A stretch of DNA of 64,000 nt, taken from the NCBI RefSeq assembly GCF_009724245.1, contig NZ_WNNK01000008.1, forward strand, positions 1 to 64,000, given 5' to 3'. Below the pieces are notes generated by a model. The model worked only from the letters and a program-made list of their open reading frames with translations, ran no database searches and was not told the origin of the DNA. The stretch is from Pseudomonas spelaei. Its GTDB lineage: Bacteria > Pseudomonadota > Gammaproteobacteria > Pseudomonadales > Pseudomonadaceae. Position numbers and translations under genes: made by a program. Shown in pieces: positions 38,967-48,112 of the stretch. Each line of letters starts with the position of its first letter. Within the stretch, counting starts at the first letter, position 1.

Positions 38967-40265
38967 ATGCTCCGTTCCTTGCGCTGTGCGGCCCTGTTGG
39001 GCGGCCTTTTTTTGAGTGCGTCAGCACTGGCGGTCGACGTCGACCAAGCCAGCTATGGCTACCCTTTGACCAATCCGTTTGAAGCGACCATCGCCACTAC
39101 CCCACCCAATCTTCGGCCGGAACTGCCGAGCGATGACGAGATCAATCAGTCCGACTACAGCCTGACCATGCGCCCGGAGCGCCAATTCAGCCTGCCGGAC
39201 AATTTCTGGGCGGTGAAGAAACTCACCTACCGCATCGCCAAGCAGGACCACGCCGCACCGCTGATCTTTCTGATCTCCGGTACCGGCGCGCGCTTTGACA
39301 GCACCATCAACGAGTACCTGAAAAAGCTCTATTACAAGGCCGGCTACCACGTGGTGCAGCTGTCATCGCCCACCAGCTTTGACTTCATCAGCGCCGCGTC
39401 GCGCTTCGCCACCCCGGGCGTGACCTCGGAAGATGCCGAGGACATGTACCGCGTGATGCAGGCCGTGCGTGCGCAAAACGCGACGCTGCCGGTCACCGAT
39501 TTCTATCTGACCGGCTACAGCCTCGGTGCACTGGACGCGGCCTTCGTCAGTAAGCTGGACGAAACCCGGCGCAGTTTCAACTTCAAGAAAGTGCTGCTGC
39601 TCAACCCGCCGGTCAACCTCTACACCTCGATCACCAATCTCGACAAGCTGGTGCAAACCGAGGTCAAGGGCATCAACAACAGCACCACTTTCTATGAGTT
39701 GGTGTTGAACAAGCTGACCCGCTACTTCCAGCAAAAGGGCTATATCGACCTTAACGACGCCCTGCTCTACGACTTCCAGAACTCCAAGGAACACCTGACC
39801 AACGAACAGATGGCCATGCTGATCGGCACCTCGTTCCGCTTCTCGGCGGCCGACATTGCCTTCACCTCGGACCTGATCAACCGTCGCGGCCTGATCACCC
39901 CGCCGAAATACCCGATCACCGAAGGCACCAGCCTCACGCCGTTCCTCAAACGTGCGCTGCAATGCGACTTCGACTGCTACCTCACCGAACAAGTGATCCC
40001 GATGTGGCGTGCCCGCTCCGACGGCGGCAGCCTGTTGCAGTTGATTGATCAGGTCAGCCTCTATGCCCTCAAGGACTACCTGCACGACAGCCCGAAAATC
40101 GCGGTCATGCACAACGCCGACGACGTGATCCTCGGCCCTGGCGACCTCGGTTTCCTGCGTAAAACCTTCGGCGATCGCTTGACCGTCTACCCCCTGGGCG
40201 GCCATTGCGGCAACCTCAACTACCGCGTCAACGCCGACGCCATGCTGGAGTTCTTCCGTGGCTAA
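38967..40265 (+). CDS. Secreted alpha/beta hydrolase, coupled to mlaA
   Basis: A 432-residue protein. The signal peptide ends near SASALAVD; the start at MLRSLRCAALL has AGGGA upstream. LIFLISGTGARF is an oxyanion-strand motif, Ser185 in LTGYSLGALDAA the nucleophile, an Asp in MHNADDVILGPG the probable acid, and the His in LGGHCGNLNYR the base. It would act in the periplasm, perhaps on lipids or acyl esters. Its TAA overlaps the GTG start of mlaA, tying it to phospholipid trafficking. Some relatives carry misleading kinase labels; no kinase motif is present. Confidence 0.78.
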   Translation: MLRSLRCAALLGGLFLSASALAVDVDQASYGYPLTNPFEATIATTPPNLRPELPSDDEINQSDYSLTMRPERQFSLPDNFWAVKKLTYRIAKQDHAAPLIFLISGTGARFDSTINEYLKKLYYKAGYHVVQLSSPTSFDFISAASRFATPGVTSEDAEDMYRVMQAVRAQNATLPVTDFYLTGYSLGALDAAFVSKLDETRRSFNFKKVLLLNPPVNLYTSITNLDKLVQTEVKGINNSTTFYELVLNKLTRYFQQKGYIDLNDALLYDFQNSKEHLTNEQMAMLIGTSFRFSAADIAFTSDLINRRGLITPPKYPITEGTSLTPFLKRALQCDFDCYLTEQVIPMWRARSDGGSLLQLIDQVSLYALKDYLHDSPKIAVMHNADDVILGPGDLGFLRKTFGDRLTVYPLGGHCGNLNYRVNADAMLEFFRG

Positions 40266-41046
40266 ATATCTCCTGCTTATCGCTGCGTTACTCTGCGCCG
40301 GTGTGGCCAATGCCGATAACAGCAAGGCCCACGCGCCGACGGTGGTGGACTCCGACGGTTTCAAGGAGCCACTGAGCAAACTCAAATTCAACCCGGGCCT
40401 GGACCAGCGTGAATTCGAACGTTCGACCCTCACCGCCCTCAACATTTACGACCCGCTGGAATCGTGGAACCGTCGGGTCTATCACTTCAACTATCGGTTT
40501 GACCAATGGGTCTTCCTGCCGGTGGTCGACGGTTACCGCTATGTGACCCCAAGCTTCCTGCGCACCGGCGTGAGCAACTTCTTCAACAACCTGGGCGACG
40601 TGCCCAACCTGGTGAACAGCCTGCTGCAGCTCAAGGGTCACCGCTCCCTGGAAACCACCGGACGCCTGCTGCTTAATACCACCATCGGCATCGCCGGCCT
40701 GTGGGACCCGGCTACCGCCATGGGCCTGCCGCGCCAGAGCGAAGACTTCGGTCAGACCCTGGGCTTCTACGGCGTGCCGGGCGGCGCCTACCTGGTGCTG
40801 CCGATCTTCGGCCCTTCCAACCTGCGGGACACCGCCGGCCTGGCCGTCGACTACACAGCCGAATCCCAGATCAACTTCCTCAACGTGTCCAAGGTCAGCG
40901 AAAACCACCCGGAAATCTGGGCCCTGCGCGCTGTCGACAAGCGCTACCAGACCAGCTTCCGCTATGGCCAGATGAACTCGCCGTTCGAGTATGAAAAGGT
41001 GCGGTACGTGTATACCGAGTCGCGCAAGTTGCAGATTGCCGAGTAA
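40258..41046 (+). CDS. mlaA: MlaA (VacJ) phospholipid-retrieval protein
   Basis: A 262-residue protein with a GTG start inside the end of the hydrolase gene. The signal peptide is LLLIAALLCAGVANA. The MlaA core is clear: YDPLESWNRRVYHFNYRFD, NFFNNLGDVPNLVNSLLQ, FGQTLGFYGVPGGAYLVLP and GPSNLRDTAGLAVD. In the Mla system it removes misplaced phospholipid from the outer leaflet of the outer membrane. The Cys in LLCAG does not fit a lipobox well, so, unlike E. coli MlaA, it may not be lipidated. The mlaBCDEF genes are not in the window. Confidence 0.92.
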   Translation: MAKYLLLIAALLCAGVANADNSKAHAPTVVDSDGFKEPLSKLKFNPGLDQREFERSTLTALNIYDPLESWNRRVYHFNYRFDQWVFLPVVDGYRYVTPSFLRTGVSNFFNNLGDVPNLVNSLLQLKGHRSLETTGRLLLNTTIGIAGLWDPATAMGLPRQSEDFGQTLGFYGVPGGAYLVLPIFGPSNLRDTAGLAVDYTAESQINFLNVSKVSENHPEIWALRAVDKRYQTSFRYGQMNSPFEYEKVRYVYTESRKLQIAE

Positions 41047-41053
41047 CCCTGTG

Positions 41054-41083
41054 CGGTAGGAGCTGGCTTGCCGGCTCCTACCG
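41054..41083. terminator. Hairpin after mlaA, REP-derived
   Basis: CGGTAGGAGC (41054-41063) pairs with GCTCCTACCG (41074-41083), and the loop contains TGGCTTGCC, the middle of a REP. It looks like a shortened REP serving as a transcript end between mlaA and the convergent FUSC gene. It has no T-run. Confidence 0.6.
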
Positions 41084-43087
41084 ACCGGGGTTCAAATCAG
41101 TTCCCCGTCGACACCACTGCTGCCAGGTGAACTGCAATTGCAGGATCGCCGCCCTCGCCATCTCCCTTTCCGGCTCCGGCAATCTGGAAGGCTGCTCAAG
41201 TGCCTTGAGCAACGCCACGCTCGACCCATCCATCACCGATACGCTCGCCAACGTCGGCCCACCCTGTTTGAGGGCAGCCGCCAAGCCCCGCAAATAGTGA
41301 TCACGCGCAACCGCCAACCCGCCCTGACTGCTCGCCAGGCACGCCCGCAGCTCCAGTAACTCATCCCCAAGATCCAACCCCAACAACCCGTTATCCCAAT
41401 GGGCGTGGCGCTCGGACGGTAAGGTTTCGCTGTAGCGCGACAGGCGAATCAAGCGGTCTGCCATGCGCCCGCCAAACCAGCTTTCGACCTGCTCCAATGG
41501 GCGCACGGTCAGTTGCGCGAGGTCAAACAGTGACGCCTTGAACATCCGCCGATAATGGTGTTCACCCGGCCTGAGCTGGATCAGACGGAACACCACCACC
41601 GCAATACCGACCCCCACCAGCGTCGCGATGGCTTTATTGAGAAAGGCCGCGAAGTCATAGGTCATCAGGTTGCTGGGCCCGACGTTGTTAACGAAGAAGA
41701 TGCAGAACGCCGAGGCCGTGGCTGCCAGTTTGACGCGACTCATGCACAGCGAGGCGAAAAACAGCGGCACACCCAGCCCCAGGCACAGCAACGGAAACGC
41801 ATCAAAACCGGGCAGTAGGCCGAAGCGCACAACAGCGGCCACCGGGACCGATAAAGCGATGCCCTTGAAGAAGTTCAGGCTGGACGCCGAGGGATCTTCC
41901 CGCGCTGCAAACAGGCTCAGGACCACGCCGCAAATCGACACCGCGCCCAGCCCCGATGGCCAGGCGGTAAAAATCCAAAAGGCCGCAACAGCCAGAAACG
42001 CCAAGGCACTGCGCAAGCCGCCAAGCAGGCCCTGTTCAATATCCCGGTGCCAGGACATTGCCCCCGGCGCCCCCGATGGCACCCTGCCCTGCTCAACGTC
42101 CACCAACGTCAGGGCACCTTGATCGATCAAACGCAGCACCTGCGCCAATTGCATCAGGCAAAAGTGCGCCTCCTGACTCAGGGCCGGATCCTCCAGCGCC
42201 AGGCCAAGGCGACGAGCCAGGTCAGGCAGATCCTGGTGTCGTTCTTGCTGCAAGGTGGCGGCCACCTCTTCCACCAACGGTAGAACCCGTGCCGTCTCAT
42301 CGAGCATCAACCGTTGCCGCGCCACCCCGCGCGCCGCGCGCAGCAAACTGAGCAAGTCGCGGCTAAGCACCCGCAACGCCTGGGAGCGACGGCGCCCCTT
42401 GGGGCCTTCGAACCAGGCGTGATCGCGCTGGGTGTCCACCGCCACGAGCCGCCCCAAGGCCTCCAATAAACCTTTACGTTGATCAGTGCCCAACAGCTCC
42501 GAAGCCGCCGCACGCATTCCCGCCAGCCAAGCGGCCCGGCCTTGTGCGGCCAGCGCCCGCTCTACATGCCGCGGCCACAACACCGTGCTCGCCACCGAGG
42601 CACAGACGAGCCCCAGGCCGATCTCCAGACAACGGGCAGACGCCTGATCGAACACCGTCAACGGCGCCGAGGTGGCGGGCAGCGCAATGATTGCGGCGGT
42701 ATAACCCGCCAGCACAAAACCATAAGAAGTGTGATTACGCAGCAATGAGGCGCCGGTGGTGCAGAACGCCAGCCACAGCGCCATGCACAGCAGGAACAAC
42801 AGCGGTGCCTGACCGAAGACCGCGACCATGGCGACGGATGCCACAGCCCCCACCAAAGTGCCCACCAGTCGATAGGCGCCCTTGGCCAGCACCATGCCGC
42901 TGGTGGACTGGCCGACGATAAATACGGTGGTCAAGGCCCATTGCGGCTGCTCCAGGTCGAAGCAAAAGGCCAGATACAACGCGACCCCGCCGGCGATGAT
43001 GTTGCGCAGGGCAAACAACAGATCGCTACGCGAGGGCGCGAGGGTGGCTTGCCAGAAATCAGGGAGTTGAAAGGTGAGCGGTTTCAT
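41078..43087 (-). CDS. FUSC family (AaeB-like) inner-membrane transporter
   Basis: A 669-residue protein with two membrane blocks (about 22-170 and 365-515), each followed by a helical cytoplasmic region; this is the duplicated FUSC architecture. LRNIIAGGVALYLAFCFDLEQPQWALTT is the opening motif. AaeB relatives export aromatic carboxylic acids with a membrane-fusion partner (AaeA) and a small AaeX; neither gene is adjacent, so the partner is unknown. Its stop region overlaps the mlaA hairpin. Confidence 0.87.
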   Translation of the reverse strand: MKPLTFQLPDFWQATLAPSRSDLLFALRNIIAGGVALYLAFCFDLEQPQWALTTVFIVGQSTSGMVLAKGAYRLVGTLVGAVASVAMVAVFGQAPLLFLLCMALWLAFCTTGASLLRNHTSYGFVLAGYTAAIIALPATSAPLTVFDQASARCLEIGLGLVCASVASTVLWPRHVERALAAQGRAAWLAGMRAAASELLGTDQRKGLLEALGRLVAVDTQRDHAWFEGPKGRRRSQALRVLSRDLLSLLRAARGVARQRLMLDETARVLPLVEEVAATLQQERHQDLPDLARRLGLALEDPALSQEAHFCLMQLAQVLRLIDQGALTLVDVEQGRVPSGAPGAMSWHRDIEQGLLGGLRSALAFLAVAAFWIFTAWPSGLGAVSICGVVLSLFAAREDPSASSLNFFKGIALSVPVAAVVRFGLLPGFDAFPLLCLGLGVPLFFASLCMSRVKLAATASAFCIFFVNNVGPSNLMTYDFAAFLNKAIATLVGVGIAVVVFRLIQLRPGEHHYRRMFKASLFDLAQLTVRPLEQVESWFGGRMADRLIRLSRYSETLPSERHAHWDNGLLGLDLGDELLELRACLASSQGGLAVARDHYLRGLAAALKQGGPTLASVSVMDGSSVALLKALEQPSRLPEPEREMARAAILQLQFTWQQWCRRGTDLNPGR

Positions 43088-43153
43088 TCAACGAACACAT
43101 AGATAGCAAGCTAATGATTAGTATCGTATCTATATTTGCGTTGAATGCCAATC

Positions 43154-44068
43154 CTAGCCTTTGGCGGTGCGCCACACTTTGCTGAACAGTAATACCACCG
43201 CCAACACCACTGCTCCGGCAATAATCCCCGCTACCGCGTTGAGCACGCTCGGCAGCAACCACGCCAGGCCACCAGCGCTTTGACTCACGGTCTCGATCCA
43301 GTGATGCACCACCGGCACACCGTGGGTCAGAATTCCACCGCCCACCAGGAACATCGCCGCCGTCCCGATCACCGACAGGCTTTTCATCATGTACGGGGCT
43401 GTCCGCAAAATTCCGCCGCCGATGCTGCGCGCCATTTGCCCAGGCTTCTGCGTCAGCCACAGACCAAGGTCATCCAGCTTGACGATACCGGCCACCAAAC
43501 CATAGACGCCGATGGTCATGACAATGGCAATGCCCGACAGCACGATCACCTGTTGCATCAACGGCACATCGGCCACGGTACCCAGAGTGATGGCGATGAT
43601 TTCTGCCGAGAGAATGAAGTCGGTACGGATCGCGCCTTTGATCTTGTCCTTCTCAAAAGCCACCAAGTCCGTCGCCGGGTCCGCTACAGCCTCGACCAAC
43701 TGGGTATGCCCGGCCTGGTCTTCGGCCTTGCTGTGAAGGAATTTGTGCGCCAGCTTTTCGAAGCCTTCGAAACACAAGTACGCGCCACCCAGCATCAGCA
43801 ACGGCGTCACCGCCCACGGGGCGAAAGCACTGATCAGCAAAGCAGCGGGCACCAGGATCAGCTTGTTGAGGAACGAGCCCTTGGCTACCGCCCAGACCAC
43901 CGGAATCTCTCGTTCGGCGCGCACACCGGAGACTTGCTGGGCATTGAGCGCCAAGTCGTCGCCGAGCACGCCGGCGGTTTTCTTGGCGGCCATTTTGGTC
44001 ATCAGCGCGACGTCATCCAGCACTGCCGCAATGTCGTCAATCAGCACCAGCAAACTGCTTCCTGCCAT
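43154..44068 (-). CDS. DUF808 (YedI-like) membrane protein
   Basis: A 304-residue inner-membrane protein starting [19 protein letters not shown], followed by [26 protein letters not shown], the DUF808 signature. Several hydrophobic helices follow ([74 protein letters not shown]). Function unknown. It diverges from a TetR-type regulator, and a regulatory link is possible. Confidence 0.9.
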   Translation of the reverse strand: MAGSSLLVLIDDIAAVLDDVALMTKMAAKKTAGVLGDDLALNAQQVSGVRAEREIPVVWAVAKGSFLNKLILVPAALLISAFAPWAVTPLLMLGGAYLCFEGFEKLAHKFLHSKAEDQAGHTQLVEAVADPATDLVAFEKDKIKGAIRTDFILSAEIIAITLGTVADVPLMQQVIVLSGIAIVMTIGVYGLVAGIVKLDDLGLWLTQKPGQMARSIGGGILRTAPYMMKSLSVIGTAAMFLVGGGILTHGVPVVHHWIETVSQSAGGLAWLLPSVLNAVAGIIAGAVVLAVVLLFSKVWRTAKG

Positions 44069-44203
44069 GAATCAGATGTCCTTGAGAGTGAGAGACTGAC
44101 GAGCATAGCGCGGCGCAAGGCTTTTCGGACACATTCTTGAGACCCGCGGATGGCCGGTGCTACCATGCGCAACCGCCTGTCTCGGCAAGGAATCATCTGG
44201 TCC

Positions 44204-44809
44204 ATGAGCACCATTCGCGAGCGCAACAAAGAACTGATCCTGCGGGCTGCCAGTGAGGAGTTTGCCGACAAGGGCTTCGCCGCGACCAAAACCAGCGACA
44301 TCGCCGCCAAGGCCGGGCTGCCCAAGCCCAACGTCTACTACTACTTCAAGTCCAAGGACAACCTCTACCGCGAGGTGCTCGAAAGCATCATCGAGCCGAT
44401 CCTGGCAGCCTCCACGCCATTCAATCCCGACGGCGATCCCAAGGAGGTACTGAGCGGGTACATCCGCTCGAAAATCTGCATCTCCCGCGACCTGCCCTTC
44501 GCCTCCAAAGTGTTCGCCAGCGAAATCATGCACGGCGCCCCGCACCTGAGCCCCGAGCAGGTCGAGCAACTCAACGCCCAGGCCAAACACAACATCGATT
44601 GCATCCAGAGCTGGGTGGATAAAGGGCTGATTGCGGCAATTGATCCCAATCACCTGATGTTCAGCATCTGGGCGGCGACGCAGACGTATGCTGATTTTGA
44701 TTGGCAGATTTCGGCGATAACGGGCAAGGCCAAGCTGGATGAGGCCGACTACGAGGCGGCGGCGCAGACGATTATTCGGTTGGTGCTCAAGGGATGTGAG
44801 CCGGACTGA
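44204..44809 (+). CDS. TetR family regulator, RutR-like
   Basis: A 201-residue regulator. The N-terminal DNA-binding domain includes the helix-turn-helix TKTSDIAAKAGLPKPNVYYYFKSKDNLY (residues about 27-55, quoted in part), and the C-terminal ligand domain (FASKVFASEIMHGAPHLSP, LMFSIWAATQTYADFDWQI) matches the YcdC/RutR-type C-terminus. RutR controls pyrimidine and purine nitrogen genes in E. coli. Its target here is uncertain: candidates are the divergent DUF808 gene or the nitrogen/glyoxylate genes to the right. The start at MSTIRERNKEL is chosen. Confidence 0.85.
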   Translation: MSTIRERNKELILRAASEEFADKGFAATKTSDIAAKAGLPKPNVYYYFKSKDNLYREVLESIIEPILAASTPFNPDGDPKEVLSGYIRSKICISRDLPFASKVFASEIMHGAPHLSPEQVEQLNAQAKHNIDCIQSWVDKGLIAAIDPNHLMFSIWAATQTYADFDWQISAITGKAKLDEADYEAAAQTIIRLVLKGCEPD

Positions 44810-44826
44810 TGGACCGTGGTGTGGCC

Positions 44827-44919
44827 ATCGCAGGCAAGCCAGCTCCCACACTGGACTTGTACCGGACACAGATTGTATGAACACCATCAGCCCAATGTGG
44901 GAGCGGGCTTGCCCGCGAT
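44827..44919. repeat. Mixed REP doublet upstream of the RAYT
   Basis: The left copy (44827-44850) is the CTGCGAT type (CGCAGGCAAGCCAGCTC); the right, inverted copy (44896-44919) is the CCCGCGAT type (GAGCGGGCTTGCCCGCG). The spacer is 45 bases. It lies between the TetR gene and the RAYT gene. Confidence 0.92.
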
Positions 44920-44959
44920 AGCTATCTTCCAGACACATCCTGCCAAAAGCCTGCCCTGT

Positions 44960-44990
44960 TTCTGAAATCATCCGGACTAGCCTTTCAGAA
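44960..44990 (+). promoter_or_regulatory. Inverted repeat in the RAYT leader
   Basis: TTCTGAAA (44960-44967) and TTTCAGAA (44983-44990) are perfectly complementary with a 15-base spacer, 25 bases before the RAYT ATG. It may be a hairpin limiting expression or a binding site. Confidence 0.35.
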
Positions 44991-45014
44991 CTCATTCTGC
45001 AAAGGGGCAATGGA

Positions 45015-45476
45015 ATGCCTGATCTACCTGCATCAAACCGTCTGCGCACAGGCCGCTACAACGAACCCAACCAAATTTATCTTCTGACCAGCAACACACT
45101 TCATCGCGAGCCGATATTCAGCGACTTCAAACTAGGCCGGCTGGTGGTACAGCAATTCAGAATGGCCCAAAACCAAGGGCTGGCAATATCACTGGCCTGG
45201 GTAGTGATGCCTGATCATTTCCATTGGCTGATATCACTTGAAAATGGCTCTTTGGCCGATTTGATGCGCCAGGTCAAATCCAAAAGCACTCGAATCATTA
45301 ATGCTGTTGCCGGACGCCAAGGGCGTCTTTGGCAACCAGGCTTTCATGATCATGCCGTGCGTCGGGAAGAAAGCCTTGAGGGTATCGCTCGGTACATCGT
45401 TGCCAACCCCTTGAGAGCCGGTCTTGTAAAGAAATACGGCGACTATCCACTGTGGGATGCAATCTGGCTTGACTGA
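45015..45476 (+). CDS. REP-associated tyrosine transposase (RAYT)
   Basis: A 153-residue Y1 transposase-like protein (TnpA_REP group). The HUH metal motif is His68-Phe-His70 in VVMPDHFHWLISL, and the likely catalytic tyrosine is Tyr127 in IARYIVANPLRAGLV. SLADLMRQVKSKSTRIIN is the conserved linker. REP doublets flank it on both sides. RAYTs are single-copy domesticated enzymes thought to mobilise REPINs. AGGGG precedes the ATG, and the frame is intact. Confidence 0.94.
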   Translation: MPDLPASNRLRTGRYNEPNQIYLLTSNTLHREPIFSDFKLGRLVVQQFRMAQNQGLAISLAWVVMPDHFHWLISLENGSLADLMRQVKSKSTRIINAVAGRQGRLWQPGFHDHAVRREESLEGIARYIVANPLRAGLVKKYGDYPLWDAIWLD

Positions 45477-45492
45477 AGAACGAGTCGCCGCC

Positions 45493-45582
45493 ATCGCGGG
45501 CAAGCCCGCTCCCACAGGAGTCCTATGTCATTCACAAAACAAGCCCGACGCAAGACAGTGTGGGAGCGGGCTTGCCCGCGAT
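45493..45582. repeat. REP doublet downstream of the RAYT, CCCGCGAT variant
   Basis: Inverted copies at 45493-45516 and 45559-45582 share GAGCGGGCTTGCCCGCG, with a 42-base spacer. It starts 17 bases after the RAYT stop, and the same core appears in the inner copy upstream of the gene. Confidence 0.95.
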
Positions 45583-45605
45583 AGCTATCGACCAATCACC
45601 TCACA

Positions 45606-46046
45606 TCAAGCAGACACCCCCGCATCCGCCAACAACCCCTGCCCTTCAATCGCGCTGATCGCACACTGCTCGTCAATGTCCGATGTATCCCCGCTGATCC
45701 CGATCGCCCCCAGCACCTTCCCATCCTGATCCCGAATCAGTACCCCACCCGGCGCCGGCACCACGCTGCCCTGCCCCAGGCTGTTCAACGCCGCGATAAA
45801 CGCCGGCCGCTGCTGCGCATCCAGCGCCAACAGCCGTGACCCCTTACCCAGGGCTATCGCGCCCCAGGCCTTGCCAATGGCGATTTGCGGGCGCAGCAGA
45901 CTGGCGCCGTCTTCGCGCTGCAACGTGATCAAGTGCCCGCCGCTGTCGAGTACCGCAATGGTCAGCGGTGCCGCCGAAATCGTGCGACCTGCGGCGATGG
46001 CCTGGCTGGCCAGGTTAACTGCGACTTTCAAGGTTAAAGCGCTCAT
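45606..46046 (-). CDS. GlcG/HbpS-like protein
   Basis: A 146-residue protein starting MSALTLKVAVNLASQAIAAG. LTIAVLDSGGHLITLQREDGA, APGGVLIRDQDGKVLGAIGISG and DEQCAISAIEG are the GlcG/HbpS (DUF336) pattern. Members are linked to glycolate utilisation or heme binding, with no settled enzyme activity. AAGGA precedes this ATG; the open frame continues upstream but without family similarity. It diverges from gcl and shares its promoter region, supporting a role in glyoxylate metabolism. Confidence 0.85.
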   Translation of the reverse strand: MSALTLKVAVNLASQAIAAGRTISAAPLTIAVLDSGGHLITLQREDGASLLRPQIAIGKAWGAIALGKGSRLLALDAQQRPAFIAALNSLGQGSVVPAPGGVLIRDQDGKVLGAIGISGDTSDIDEQCAISAIEGQGLLADAGVSA

Positions 46047-46062
46047 GGGTGCCGTCCTTATC

Positions 46063-46070
46063 TTGTTATT
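46063..46070 (-). promoter_or_regulatory. Candidate Hfq/Crc A-rich site before the GlcG-like gene
   Basis: AATAACAA on the minus strand fits AANAANAA and lies just upstream of the AAGGA ribosome site. Confidence 0.42.
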
Positions 46071-46138
46071 GAGAAAGCCGTGGGGCTCTGATTGATCAGA
46101 AGCCGGATAAAACAAATAGAACACAATAGATTTATTTT

Positions 46139-46148
46139 TTGTATACAA
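46139..46148. promoter_or_regulatory. GntR-like operator 1, TTGTATACAA
   Basis: A perfect 10-base palindrome in the GlcG-like/gcl divergent region, with an identical copy 139 bases away. The GT-N-AC core is typical of GntR (FadR subfamily) operators. It lies about 93 bases before the GlcG-like start. Confidence 0.6.
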
Positions 46149-46277
46149 TATTTCGAAACACACACGCCACACGTCTAAATAATCCCGTCTAAAAGGCTTC
46201 CGACGAACGCATAGGCCAACGAAGAAAATGGATTGACCTGTGCAGCTCGCCGTGAATACACTTCGACGCAACACCAC

Positions 46278-46287
46278 TTGTATACAA
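46278..46287. promoter_or_regulatory. GntR-like operator 2, TTGTATACAA
   Basis: The second identical palindrome, 27 bases before the gcl ATG; both copies extend to TTGTATACAAT. Its position next to the start suits repression of gcl. Confidence 0.6.
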
Positions 46288-46314
46288 TTACAAAACGCAA
46301 GAGGCACCAAAACC

Positions 46315-48090
46315 ATGAGCAAAATGAGAGCAATCGAAGCCGCCGTTCTGGTGATGCGCCGTGAAGGGGTCGACACCGCCTTCGGCATCCCGGGCGCCGC
46401 GATCAACCCGCTGTATTCGGCCTTGCAGAAGGTCGGTGGCATCGATCACGTCCTTGCTCGCCACGTTGAAGGCGCTTCGCACATGGCCGAGGGTTACACC
46501 CGCACCAAGGCCGGCAATATCGGTGTGTGCATCGGGACTTCCGGCCCGGCCGGTACCGATATGGTCACGGGCCTGTACAGCGCCTGGGCCGACTCGATCC
46601 CGATCCTGTGCATTACCGGCCAGGCGCCGCGGGCCCGGATGCACAAGGAAGACTTCCAGGCCGTCGACATCACCAGCATCGTCAAGCCGGTGACCAAGTG
46701 GGCGACCATGGTGATGGAACCCGGCCAAGTGCCCTACGCGTTCCAGAAAGCCTTTTATGAAATGCGTTCCGGCCGTCCCGGCCCAGTGCTGATCGATTTG
46801 CCATTCGACGTGCAAATGGCCGAGATCGAATTCGATATCGACGCCTATCAGCCTCTGCCTCTGGCCAAACCGCTGGCCACCCGCATCCAGGTGGAAAAAG
46901 CCCTGGCCCTGCTGGACCAGGCCGAGCGCCCACTGCTGGTCAGCGGTGGTGGCGTGATCAATGCCGACGCCAGCGAGTTGCTGGTGGAGTTTGCCGAACT
47001 GACCGGTATACCGGTGATCCCGACCCTGATGGGCTGGGGCACTATCCCCGACGATCACCCGCTGATGGTGGGCATGGTTGGCCTGCAAACCTCCCACCGT
47101 TATGGCAACGCGACGATGCTCAAATCGGACGTGGTGCTGGGCATTGGTAACCGCTGGGCCAACCGTCACACCGGTTCGGTAGATGTCTACACCGCTGGCC
47201 GCAAGTTCATCCACGTCGACATCGAGCCGACGCAAATCGGCCGCGTGTTTACCCCGGACCTGGGCATTGTCTCCGACGCCGGAGCAGCCCTGACGATGTT
47301 CATTGAAGTGGCCCGCGAGTGGAAAGCTGCCGGCAAGCTCAAGGACCGCAGCGCCTGGCTCAACGATTGCCAGCAGCGCAAGGCCACCCTGCACCGCAAG
47401 ACCCACTTCGACAACGTGCCGGTCAAACCGCAACGGGTGTACGAAGAGATGAACCAGGTGTTCGGCAAAGACACCTGCTACGTCAGCACTATCGGCCTGT
47501 CGCAGATTGCCGGCGCGCAATTCCTGCACGTCTACAAGCCGCGGCACTGGATCAACTGCGGCCAGGCTGGCCCGTTGGGCTGGACCATTCCGGCAGCACT
47601 CGGTGTGGTCAAGGCCGACCCGACGCGCAAGGTTGTCGCGCTGTCTGGCGACTATGATTTCCAGTTCATGATCGAAGAGTTGGCCGTGGGCGCGCAGTTC
47701 AAGCTGCCGTACATCCACGTGGTGGTGAACAACTCCTACCTGGGGCTGATTCGCCAGGCGCAACGCGGTTTTGAGATGGACTACTGCGTGCAGCTGTCCT
47801 TCGATAACCTCAATGCCCCGGAACTCAACGGTTATGGCGTCGACCACATAGCCGTCGCTGAAGGCCTGGGTTGCAAGGCCCTGCGCGTTTTCGAGCCGGA
47901 TCAGATCCAGCCGGCCTTGCGCCGTGCCCAGGAAATGATGGAAGAGTTCAAGGTCCCGGTGATCGTTGAGATTATTCTGGAGCGGGTGACCAATATTTCC
48001 ATGGGCACCGAGATCAACGCCGTCAACGAGTTCGAAGACCTGGCGCTGGTGGGTAACGACGCCCCCACCGCGATTTCGCTGCTCGATTAA
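46315..48090 (+). CDS. gcl: Glyoxylate carboligase
   Basis: A 591-residue thiamine-diphosphate enzyme joining two glyoxylates into tartronate semialdehyde and CO2. The N-terminus [16 protein letters not shown] and [16 protein letters not shown] has Val51 where most ThDP enzymes have the catalytic Glu, the known hallmark of Gcl. The cofactor motif is [15 protein letters not shown] ending in NNSYLG. The start [10 protein letters not shown] matches the family. It is the first gene of gcl-hyi-glxR-ttuD-pykF. Confidence 0.97.
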   Translation: MSKMRAIEAAVLVMRREGVDTAFGIPGAAINPLYSALQKVGGIDHVLARHVEGASHMAEGYTRTKAGNIGVCIGTSGPAGTDMVTGLYSAWADSIPILCITGQAPRARMHKEDFQAVDITSIVKPVTKWATMVMEPGQVPYAFQKAFYEMRSGRPGPVLIDLPFDVQMAEIEFDIDAYQPLPLAKPLATRIQVEKALALLDQAERPLLVSGGGVINADASELLVEFAELTGIPVIPTLMGWGTIPDDHPLMVGMVGLQTSHRYGNATMLKSDVVLGIGNRWANRHTGSVDVYTAGRKFIHVDIEPTQIGRVFTPDLGIVSDAGAALTMFIEVAREWKAAGKLKDRSAWLNDCQQRKATLHRKTHFDNVPVKPQRVYEEMNQVFGKDTCYVSTIGLSQIAGAQFLHVYKPRHWINCGQAGPLGWTIPAALGVVKADPTRKVVALSGDYDFQFMIEELAVGAQFKLPYIHVVVNNSYLGLIRQAQRGFEMDYCVQLSFDNLNAPELNGYGVDHIAVAEGLGCKALRVFEPDQIQPALRRAQEMMEEFKVPVIVEIILERVTNISMGTEINAVNEFEDLALVGNDAPTAISLLD

Positions 48091-48112
48091 ATGATGCTTG
48101 ATTAAAGAGTAT

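Noticed and set aside
38967..40265. Protein kinase annotation for the hydrolase before mlaA
   Set aside because: No kinase motifs are present, while a signal peptide and a full Ser-Asp-His hydrolase pattern are.
44069..44203. A RutR-type operator (TTGACCA-N2-TGGTCAA) near the TetR gene
   Set aside because: No sequence close to that palindrome was found in the gap between the DUF808 and TetR genes.
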